NCBI GenBank assembly: GCA_900316935.1
Contig: ONEW01000018.1
Span: forward strand, 1 to 44,033
Length of the DNA stretch: 44,033 nt
Source: an uncultured Selenomonadales bacterium
GTDB lineage: Bacteria > Bacillota > Negativicutes > Acidaminococcales > Acidaminococcaceae
Direction: 5' to 3'
Shown here: positions 16,912-23,254 of the stretch, one piece after another
Layout of the letters: the number at the start of each line of letters is the position of its first letter
How positions within the stretch are numbered: position 1 is the stretch's first letter
Position numbers and translations under genes: made by a program
The notes under the pieces: generated by a model
Told to the model about the DNA's origin: nothing
Databases searched by the model: none
Seen by the model: only the letters and a program-made list of their open reading frames with translations

Positions 16912-17928
16912 ATGCTGGATGAATTGCATATTGCAAAACCCGATGACGCCATCCGCCGTCATGTTCTGGCGGAATGGCGGCGGGTCCTGCCGGAGGGCGG
17001 GAACCTGGGGGAACTGGAAACCATGACGGCCGATTTCCTGGCCATGACGGACGGCAAGGGCCTGCGCGGAATGCGCCCTGTCATGCTGCTCATGTGCGGG
17101 GACCACGGCATCGCCAAATACGGGGTCAGTGCCTTCCCGCAGGAGGTGACCCTGCAGATGATCAACGGGTACGGCCGCGGCACGGCCGGGGCGAACGTTA
17201 TGGCGCGCCATGCCGGAGCAGATGTCATCGTCGTGGACGCCGGTACCAATTTCGACCTGTCCGCGTACAAACATGTGCGGCAGTGCAAGGTGGCCTGGGG
17301 AACGGCCGATTTCACGCAGGGCCCGGCTATGACGGCGGCGCAGGCGGAACAGGCCCTGCGCGTCGGTATGAAGATTGCCGGCGAAGCCATCGACGGCGGC
17401 TGCAACATACTGGAAACAGGGGAAATGGGCATTGCCAACACGACCTCGACGGCGGCCATTGCCGCCGCCTTCCTCGGCCTGACGCCGGAAGAGACGACGG
17501 GCCGCGGCAGCGGTATCAATGACGAGCGCCTGCGGATCAAGACGGAGGTCGTCCGGAAGGGCCTGGCCGTAAACAAACCCATCCGCGGAGACGGCTTCGA
17601 CATCCTCTGCAAGGTCGGCGGATACGACCACGCAGGTCTGGCGGGCATGATCCTCGCCGGGGCGGCCCGCCACGTGCCGACCATGGTGGACGGCGTCAAT
17701 GCCACGGCGGCCGCCCTGCTGGCCTACGGCATCAATCCGGCCTGCGCCGGCTATCTGCTCTGTTCCCATCTGTCTTCCGACCTGAGCCACCGGAAGATGC
17801 TCGAAGTGCTGGGGCTCAAACCGGTCTTGGATGCCGGTATGCGCCTGGGTGAAGGAACGGGGGCCAATGTGGCCCTGAGCATCCTGCGCACGGCCCTCAA
17901 TACGTACCGGACCCTGACGCAGGCTTGA
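16912..17928 (+). CDS. cobT: Nicotinate-nucleotide:lower-ligand-base phosphoribosyltransferase CobT (possible ArsA-type subunit)
   Basis: Makes the alpha-ribotide of the cobamide lower ligand (5,6-dimethylbenzimidazole or another base) from nicotinate mononucleotide. It has 338 residues. Family motifs are intact: CGDHGIAKYGVSAFPQEVTLQM (62-83), GEMGIANTT (170-178), KVGGYDHAGLAGMILAGA, and the catalytic-base motif LGEGTGA with Glu314. It starts at 16912 after AAGGAAGG. It lies between cobU and cobS, ten bases before cobS. A second, degenerate CobT-like gene lies two genes downstream. That pairing recalls ArsA/ArsB of Sporomusa and Veillonella, where two CobT homologues form one enzyme that activates phenolic as well as benzimidazole bases. 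Whether this protein works alone is unknown. Confidence 0.92.
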   Translation: MLDELHIAKPDDAIRRHVLAEWRRVLPEGGNLGELETMTADFLAMTDGKGLRGMRPVMLLMCGDHGIAKYGVSAFPQEVTLQMINGYGRGTAGANVMARHAGADVIVVDAGTNFDLSAYKHVRQCKVAWGTADFTQGPAMTAAQAEQALRVGMKIAGEAIDGGCNILETGEMGIANTTSTAAIAAAFLGLTPEETTGRGSGINDERLRIKTEVVRKGLAVNKPIRGDGFDILCKVGGYDHAGLAGMILAGAARHVPTMVDGVNATAAALLAYGINPACAGYLLCSHLSSDLSHRKMLEVLGLKPVLDAGMRLGEGTGANVALSILRTALNTYRTLTQA

Positions 17929-17938
17929 AGGTGGGCTT

Positions 17939-18829
17939 ATGGAAGACGCAACGAAACAGGAACCTGCTACGGAAGACCTGAAGAAGAAGGGTACGGAAGT
18001 GGAAGAGGAGACGGGCTGGTCCAGCCGTCTCTGTCTGCACCTGCCGTCCCGGTCCACGGGGCTCTTCCGCTATGTGCGGGACTTTTTTACGTGCCTGGAA
18101 TTCTTGACGCGCATCCGCATCACCAAGCGCGATGTCTGGTTCCCCGACGATTTTGCCCGGTCCGTCCCCTTTTTCCCTCTGACCGGCCTTGTCATGGGCC
18201 TCTTGATGTGGGCGGCCCTGGCCGTCGCGACGCACCTCCGGTTCAGCGGGCTGCTGCTGGGAATCTTCCTGGTGCTGGCCGAACTGTTCTTCATCGGCAC
18301 CCTGATGTACGACGGATTCATGGACACGTGCGACGGTATCTTCAGCGCCCGCACGCGGGCCCGCAAACTGGAAATCATGCAGGACAGCCATGTCGGTGCC
18401 AATGCGGTCATCGGCGCCGCCGTCCTGATTTTGACGAAGGCGGCCCTGTTCAGTGTGGTACCCTTGCTGGGCGGCGGCCTGACGCTGGTCGTCCTGTATG
18501 TGTTTACGCGCACGCTGATGACGGTTTATATACTGGCGTTCCCGAACGCGCGGCCAGGCGGGCTGGGAGAGATGTTCAAGCAGGGCGGCCGGCCCTGGTA
18601 CATGTGGGCGGCCATCGTGGCGGCCATCCTCCTCATCATGGGCCTCGCCGGACCGTATCATCTCCTGATCTGCGGCATGACTGCCGCCGTCTGCCTGGTG
18701 CTGGCTCTGTGGGTCCGCTCCGTGCTGGGCGGCCTGACGGGCGATACGTTCGGTTTCCTGACGGAACTGGGGGACATCCTCTTTTTACTGATCCTGTTCT
18801 GCGTGGTACGTGACACGATGCCGTTCTGA
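17939..18829 (+). CDS. cobS: Adenosylcobinamide-GDP ribazoletransferase (cobamide synthase) CobS
   Basis: Joins adenosylcobinamide-GDP to the alpha-ribazole (phosphate), the penultimate step of cobamide assembly, in the cytoplasmic membrane. It has 296 residues with five or six hydrophobic segments. The Asp-rich active-site motif MYDGFMDTCDGIFSARTRARKLEIMQDSHVGANA (written as DGFMDTCDG and DSHVG) is conserved. The N terminus carries about 35 extra hydrophilic, Glu/Lys-rich residues before FFTCLEFLTRIR, where most homologues begin. The ATG at 17939 has GAAGGTGG upstream, so the extension is probably translated. It follows cobT by ten bases. Confidence 0.94.
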   Translation: MEDATKQEPATEDLKKKGTEVEEETGWSSRLCLHLPSRSTGLFRYVRDFFTCLEFLTRIRITKRDVWFPDDFARSVPFFPLTGLVMGLLMWAALAVATHLRFSGLLLGIFLVLAELFFIGTLMYDGFMDTCDGIFSARTRARKLEIMQDSHVGANAVIGAAVLILTKAALFSVVPLLGGGLTLVVLYVFTRTLMTVYILAFPNARPGGLGEMFKQGGRPWYMWAAIVAAILLIMGLAGPYHLLICGMTAAVCLVLALWVRSVLGGLTGDTFGFLTELGDILFLLILFCVVRDTMPF

Positions 18830-18889
18830 CGGTATGCATACCGTACTTGGAACAGGGAACGACTGACGGAAAGAAAAGAAGGTTGAACA

Positions 18890-19768
18890 ATGCATATTGA
18901 AGAATTGGCGACACAGATCATCCCGTTGAGCCGCGAGCTGGAGGCGGCGGCCCAGAAACGGTTCGACAGCCTCATCAAACCCGTGGGCTCTTTGGCTATG
19001 CTGGAAGAGATGACATCGCGTTACGCGGCCATCATCGGTTCGTCGGACAAGCAGCTCGTCGTGGTCCCGGAAGTGCGGCTCCTCATGCTGTGGGGCACGG
19101 AAGCCCACAAGGACCGGATTGAATCCATCCTGCTGGGCGAGGCACCCGTCCTGGCCCTGGCCGGACAGGTGCATGCCAAAGTGCTGCCCCAGTTCCTGAC
19201 CAGCGACAATGCCTATGACCTGGTTGAGGAAGGCGCCATGCTGACCAGTGAATACGTGAACGAGGAAAAGGCGGGCGTCCTCTGCCAGGGAAGCCTTTCC
19301 CCGTCGCCGCTGCCGGAACGCTGGCAGCGGCTGCTGGGAGAAGAGGACGGCCTGCGATTTCTGGCAGAGCTGGACTGCCCGGAAATCAGTGCCATGTGCG
19401 GATCCATCCTGCAGGCTGCGGGCATGCGCATCCCTGTCATCCTGGACGGTGTGGCGACCTGTGTGGCTGCCGCGGCAGCGTCGAAATTCAATGCCGCCGT
19501 GCCGGAGTACTGCTACGCCGGGGCCCAGTCGGAAGAAGCAGGGGCAGCGGAAATCCTCCGTTTCCTCGGTCTCAAGGCGCCCCTCAGGCTGCACTTGAAG
19601 GACAGCCGCGGGAACGGCGCCCTGACCTGCCTCAATGTGTTCGATGCCGGCATCAAGGCGTACCGGGAGATGGAAACGTTTCAGGAAGCAGGCGTCCACG
19701 AGGAAGAGGAAGCCTATTCCCTGAAGGTGCAGGAAGAGAAGGAGCGGGAGGCGCATCATCATGGCTAA
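18890..19768 (+). CDS. Degenerate CobT paralogue, probable ArsB-like partner of the upstream CobT
   Basis: A 292-residue protein that aligns with CobT at both ends but lacks its catalytic core. The N terminus has FDSLIKPVGSLAMLEEM (CobT: KPxGSLGRLE), and the C-terminal half has PVILDGVATCVAAAAA, PEYCYAGAQSEEAGAAEILRFLGL and METFQEAGV, all CobT-like. The DHG...PQEVT and GEMGIxNTT motifs are absent, and the catalytic-Glu segment LGEGTGA is replaced by DSRGNGA (239-244), putting Arg where Glu should be. The tail ends Glu-rich with three His. It lies 60 bases after cobS and overlaps cobC by eight bases. I infer a non-catalytic partner of the upstream CobT, as in ArsAB heterodimers. A decaying duplicate is possible, but the intact frame and tight coupling argue against it. 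Confidence 0.75.
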   Translation: MHIEELATQIIPLSRELEAAAQKRFDSLIKPVGSLAMLEEMTSRYAAIIGSSDKQLVVVPEVRLLMLWGTEAHKDRIESILLGEAPVLALAGQVHAKVLPQFLTSDNAYDLVEEGAMLTSEYVNEEKAGVLCQGSLSPSPLPERWQRLLGEEDGLRFLAELDCPEISAMCGSILQAAGMRIPVILDGVATCVAAAAASKFNAAVPEYCYAGAQSEEAGAAEILRFLGLKAPLRLHLKDSRGNGALTCLNVFDAGIKAYREMETFQEAGVHEEEEAYSLKVQEEKEREAHHHG

Positions 19769-20390
19769 ATTGTATCTGATCCGCCACGGAGAGACGGAAT
19801 ACAACACAACGTACCGTTTTCAGGGCCAGTCGGATATTCCGCTGAACAAGAACGGCAAAAGGCAGGCCGGCCGGCTGGCGGCCTTTTTCCGCGGCATTCC
19901 GCTGGATGCCATCTACTGCAGCAGCCTGGGGCGGGCCCGCGAGACTGCGGAGACCATCGCCAAAGCCAAGGGACTGACGCCGGTCGCCCTGGACGCCTTC
20001 CAGGAACTGCGCTTCGGGAAATGGGAAGGCATGACCGGACAGGATATCCAGAAGCAATACGCGAAGGAATGGAAGGACTTTTTCGCCAATCCCGCCAATA
20101 CAATCGTTCCGGGCGGAGAAAGCATGAACGATGTCCAGCAACGTGCCTATCCGGCCCTGCGCAAGATCCTGGAGAAGTATCCCCAGGGCGATGTGGCCCT
20201 CGTGGCCCACGGCGGCATCCTGCGCGTCCTGATCTGCACCATGCTGGGGGTGGACCTGAACCGCACCTGGCACCTGCATGTGGGGAATGCCTCCACGACG
20301 TGTTTCTATTACTGGGGGAATTCCTACACGCTGGAATATGCCAACATGACCTATTACCTGGGCGAGCCGTCCCTGGAGCTTGAAATCTGA
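19761..20390 (+). CDS. cobC: Histidine phosphatase family protein, probable alpha-ribazole phosphatase CobC
   Basis: A 209-residue phosphoglycerate-mutase-fold phosphatase. The phosphohistidine motif LIRHGETEYN lies at the N terminus and the second catalytic His in VALVAHGGILRVLI. Placement at the end of cobU-cobT-cobS, with an ATG overlapping the preceding gene by eight bases, supports the alpha-ribazole-5'-phosphate phosphatase role that removes the phosphate during cobamide assembly. On sequence alone a general phosphatase is possible. The stretch after it (20391-20471) holds only a weak hairpin with a T tract. Confidence 0.88.
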   Translation: MAKLYLIRHGETEYNTTYRFQGQSDIPLNKNGKRQAGRLAAFFRGIPLDAIYCSSLGRARETAETIAKAKGLTPVALDAFQELRFGKWEGMTGQDIQKQYAKEWKDFFANPANTIVPGGESMNDVQQRAYPALRKILEKYPQGDVALVAHGGILRVLICTMLGVDLNRTWHLHVGNASTTCFYYWGNSYTLEYANMTYYLGEPSLELEI

Positions 20391-20471
20391 CACGGGTTGT
20401 GTTCAATTTTTACGGAATCAGGATGTTTTTCTTCACTGTGTATACCTGTTTCAGAGGAAGATAAAATTTCG

Positions 20472-20499
20472 TTGACAAAAAGTCTTTTTCTGATATACT
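20472..20499 (+). promoter_or_regulatory. Strong promoter of the zinc-ribbon gene
   Basis: Consensus TTGACA (20472-20477) and TATACT (20494-20499), 16-bp spacer. The predicted start is about 20506, leaving a leader of about 120 nt. Confidence 0.88.
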
Positions 20500-20505
20500 C
20501 ACTTT

Positions 20506-20628
20506 AGAGTATCTCTAGGCTGGCTTGATAGTGAATCGCCTTTGAAACGTAACATCATGTGAAGTACGGAAGCGGTGCATTGAGAGTTTGCTCCTACGGG
20601 GTAACAAGAAAAAGGAGTGTAGAACAAG
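20506..20628 (+). promoter_or_regulatory. Long 5' leader with possible ribosome-site sequestration
   Basis: The untranslated leader opens with a small hairpin (TAGAG-tat-CTCTA). A TTGCTCCT stretch near 20590-20597 can pair with the Shine-Dalgarno region AGGAGTG near 20614 (five Watson-Crick pairs plus two G-U). No open reading frame of note lies in it. It may act as a translational or temperature-responsive leader; I do not recognise a known RNA family. Confidence 0.4.
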
Positions 20629-20925
20629 ATGTATGAAGACAAGACCCTGAAATGTGTTGAATGTGGTGAAGAGTTTGTTTTCACTGCTTCCGAACAGGAA
20701 TTTTACGCGGAAAAAGGCTTCACCAACGAGCCGAAACGCTGCCCGAAATGCAGATCCGCCCGTAAAGCCCGCATGAACGGAGCCCAGCCCCGCCAGATGT
20801 ACAAAGCCGTCTGCGCCGACTGCGGCAAGGAAACGGAAGTACCGTTCCAGCCTTCCGATGACCGTCCTGTTTACTGCTATGACTGCTTCATCAAACGCAG
20901 AAACAGAAGAAGCCACGAAGAATAA
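20629..20925 (+). CDS. Small zinc-ribbon protein with CxxC pairs
   Basis: A 98-residue basic protein with four Cys pairs forming two probable zinc ribbons. The first is CVEC...CPKC (residues about 9-12 and 38-41), the second CADC...CYDC (about 62-65 and 83-86). The middle and tail are rich in Arg/Lys (RSARKARMNGAQPRQ and KRRNRRSHEE). Proteins of this kind are common in Firmicutes and Negativicutes and their function is not established; nucleic-acid binding is a reasonable guess. It is monocistronic, with a very strong promoter, a long leader and a clean terminator, which suggests high or tightly regulated expression. Confidence 0.85.
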   Translation: MYEDKTLKCVECGEEFVFTASEQEFYAEKGFTNEPKRCPKCRSARKARMNGAQPRQMYKAVCADCGKETEVPFQPSDDRPVYCYDCFIKRRNRRSHEE

Positions 20926-20935
20926 AGGATAAGGG

Positions 20936-20963
20936 ACCGGCTGTTCAGCAGCCGGTTTTTTTT
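20936..20963 (+). terminator. Intrinsic terminator after the zinc-ribbon gene
   Basis: ACCGGCTG (20936-20943) pairs perfectly with CAGCCGGT (20949-20956) across a five-base loop and is followed by eight T. Confidence 0.92.
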
Positions 20964-20996
20964 GTTTGCCTGCCCGTCGCAGGAATGTTCCTGGTG

Positions 20997-21005
20997 TGGT
21001 ATAAT
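20997..21005 (+). promoter_or_regulatory. Extended -10 promoter of the DUF2156 gene
   Basis: TGG-TATAAT (TG at 20997, TATAAT at 21000-21005) with no convincing -35. Its predicted start near 21011 lies downstream of the first possible start codons of the next gene and so helps choose the translation start. Confidence 0.6.
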
Positions 21006-21072
21006 GGCAATAAGAATGCCCAAATGGCAAGGCGGCCCGGAGCCGCCCGTCTATCCCCGGGGAGGGATCTTT

Positions 21073-21954
21073 ATTTTACCATTTAAAGATGTGGCCGTGA
21101 AAGACCGCGCCATTTTTGAAACGTACCTCAACAAACCGGACCATATGGGGTCCGAATGCGCCTATACGAACCTGTTCATCTGGCGCGATTATTATCATAC
21201 GTGGTGGACGGAACAGTACGGGTTCCTCGTCATCAAGGTCGAGGCGGAAGGAAAGACCTTCTTCCTGCAGCCCTTCGGCGGCCGGGACGAAGACCTGCCG
21301 CTCCTCCTGGAAGCGCTGAAGGACTACGCCGGCGGCCCCTTCGAGTTCCACGGTATCTACGAGAAGTCCGTGGAACGGCTGGGCAAGGCGGTGCCCGACC
21401 CGGTGTTCGAGGAAGACCGGGACAGCTGGGACTACGTGTACCTGCAGAAGGACCTGGCCACGCTGGCGGGACGGCGGTACCATGGCCAGAAGAACCACTA
21501 CAACTCCTTTAAGAAGGAGAATCCCGACTATACGTTTGAATTCATCAATCCGGAAAACTATGCGGAATGTCTCAACTTCGGCGAAGAATGGTGCAAGACC
21601 CGCATGGACACGGACCCCAGCATCTATTGGGAATGGCGTGCCCTGCAGGAGGCCTTCGTCAATTTCGAAGCCCTGGGCCTGCGCGGCGGCGCCATCCGTA
21701 TCGGCGGCCGTATCCAGGCCTTCGGGTTCGGCAAGGCCATCAACGACGTCATCTGCGATGAGAACGTGGAGAAGGCCAATCCGGAAATCCGCGGCCTCTA
21801 CACGGCCATCCAGAAGGAGTGCGCCGAAAAGGTCTGGCCGGACATGACCTACATCAACCGCGAAGAAGACATGGGCAGCGAAGGGCTGCGCAAAGCGAAG
21901 GAGGCCCTGCATCCTGTCTTCATGGTCAAAAAATACAATCTGCTTGTGCGGTAA
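21073..21954 (+). CDS. DUF2156 (phosphatidylglycerol lysyltransferase C-terminal-like) protein
   Basis: A protein of about 293 residues of the DUF2156 family, which has a GNAT-like acyltransferase fold related to the catalytic domain of MprF-type aminoacyl-phospholipid synthases. Recognisable parts are the N-terminal YLNKPDHMGSECAYTNLFIWRDYY, RRYHGQKNHYNSFKK in the middle, and the late AFGFGKAINDVICDENVEKANPEIRGLYTAIQKEC and YINREEDMGSEGLRKAK. There are no membrane segments, so it is not a whole MprF. The start is unresolved: in-frame ATGs at 21004 and 21016 lie at or before the likely transcript start, while the only good ribosome site (GGGGAGGG, 21059-21066) points to an ATT codon at 21073, where similarity also begins. 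It is followed after 31 bases by an acetyltransferase. Confidence 0.82.
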   Translation: MLPFKDVAVKDRAIFETYLNKPDHMGSECAYTNLFIWRDYYHTWWTEQYGFLVIKVEAEGKTFFLQPFGGRDEDLPLLLEALKDYAGGPFEFHGIYEKSVERLGKAVPDPVFEEDRDSWDYVYLQKDLATLAGRRYHGQKNHYNSFKKENPDYTFEFINPENYAECLNFGEEWCKTRMDTDPSIYWEWRALQEAFVNFEALGLRGGAIRIGGRIQAFGFGKAINDVICDENVEKANPEIRGLYTAIQKECAEKVWPDMTYINREEDMGSEGLRKAKEALHPVFMVKKYNLLVR

Positions 21955-21985
21955 GGACGGAGCTGCCGTGAAGGAAAGGACAACG

Positions 21986-23176
21986 ATGGAATTTCGTATT
22001 GCGGGGGAGCAAGACCTGCCGCAGATCATGGATTTATGGGACTACTGTTTTGAGAAGAAGGGGGATCCCTTCTTCCAATGGTACTTCCGGGAGTACTGCC
22101 TGCAGCATAACGTCGTGTTGGGCGGATTCGACGGTGCGGGGCGTCTGTGCAACATGCTGCACCTCAATCCGTACCAGATCCTGCTGCGGGGCCGGGAAGA
22201 GACGGCCCCCTATATCGTGGGCGTCGCCACGGATCCGGCCGCAAGGGGACACCATCTGACACGCGGCCTGCTGGCCTCGGCCTTTGCGCTGTTGCGGGGC
22301 CGCGGCATCGATTATGTGCTGCTGATGCCCATATACGCCGGCATCTACCAGCCGTACGGGTTTGCCTTCTGTTATGAAAAACACGGCTATGATATGCCGT
22401 TGGGGGAACTGTCGTCCCTTCCGGAAGGGAAGGGACGATTCGTCATCCGGCGCTATGACCGGCTGGACAAGGAATTGTTCGCCAATGTCTACGCCGCCTG
22501 TTCCGCCAAATACAACGGACTGGCCATCCGCACGGATTTCCAGTGGGACAAACTGCTGGCGACGCACACCCTTGAGAACGTGCAGGCCGCCGTCGCCTTC
22601 GACGGGGAAGGCCGTCCGGACGGCTACATGTTCTACAAGGTGACGGATGACCGGATGTTCTTCGTGCAGGAACTGCTGGCCGGAACGGCAGGGGCACGGC
22701 TTGCCCTGCTGCGTTTCGCCGGGGCCCACCGTTCCGCTGCGGAGCGGTTCCGCTGGCTGGCACCGGCCGACGACGCGACGCACCTTTACCTGCCGGACGC
22801 TTCCCATGCAGGGACAGTGCGGCCTGCCATGATGGCCCGCTGCCTGGACGTGGTCCATGTGCTCCAGGAGTATGAGGTGCCGGAAAACTGTCCGGACCTG
22901 GCCTGCACCATCGCCGTGGAAGACGGCCTGGTGGAAGGGAACAACGTCGCCCTGACCCTGGTTGTGGACGGCGGGGCACTCCATGTGCTGCCGGCAGACA
23001 CTTCCGTGCCCGGCGCCGCCATGGACATCGGCACGTTCACCCAGCTCCTGTCCGGTGCCTACGGGGCAGCCCGCCTGGAGGACGCCGGCCTGCTGGAAGC
23101 CACGGACCCGCGGGTGGTCCGGGCCCTGGATACCCTGTTCCCGCCGTGCGTGAACTACATCAACGAAGATTATTGA
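21986..23176 (+). CDS. Eis-like GNAT N-acetyltransferase with C-terminal sterol-carrier-like domain
   Basis: A 396-residue protein with the tripartite layout of the Eis family. An N-terminal GNAT domain (acetyl-CoA loop VGVATDPAARGHHLTRGLL) is followed by a second degenerate GNAT domain and an SCP2-like C-terminal domain (DLACTIAVEDGLVEGNNVALTLVVDGG...). Eis proteins acetylate amines, including aminoglycosides in mycobacteria, but most members have no known substrate. The ATG at 21986 was preferred to an upstream GTG because GGAAAGGA ends five to six bases before it. It is cotranscribed with the DUF2156 gene; both are GNAT-fold acyltransferases. Confidence 0.85.
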   Translation: MEFRIAGEQDLPQIMDLWDYCFEKKGDPFFQWYFREYCLQHNVVLGGFDGAGRLCNMLHLNPYQILLRGREETAPYIVGVATDPAARGHHLTRGLLASAFALLRGRGIDYVLLMPIYAGIYQPYGFAFCYEKHGYDMPLGELSSLPEGKGRFVIRRYDRLDKELFANVYAACSAKYNGLAIRTDFQWDKLLATHTLENVQAAVAFDGEGRPDGYMFYKVTDDRMFFVQELLAGTAGARLALLRFAGAHRSAAERFRWLAPADDATHLYLPDASHAGTVRPAMMARCLDVVHVLQEYEVPENCPDLACTIAVEDGLVEGNNVALTLVVDGGALHVLPADTSVPGAAMDIGTFTQLLSGAYGAARLEDAGLLEATDPRVVRALDTLFPPCVNYINEDY

Positions 23177-23201
23177 TTAATGGCGACCCTGTATATATAA
23201 T
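23173..23201 (+). promoter_or_regulatory. purL promoter
   Basis: TTGATT (23173-23178, overlapping the preceding stop codon) and TATAAT (23196-23201), 17-bp spacer, about 50 bases before purL. No purine riboswitch is seen in the short leader. Confidence 0.7.
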
Positions 23202-23254
23202 GGTCATATACAGCAATGCGCAGTGACCCAAAACTGGTAAATGGAGGCCGACAC

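Noticed and set aside
18890..19768. Second CobT-like gene considered as a frameshifted pseudogene
   Set aside because: The frame is intact for 292 codons, the ends are well conserved, and it overlaps cobC as a working operon gene would.
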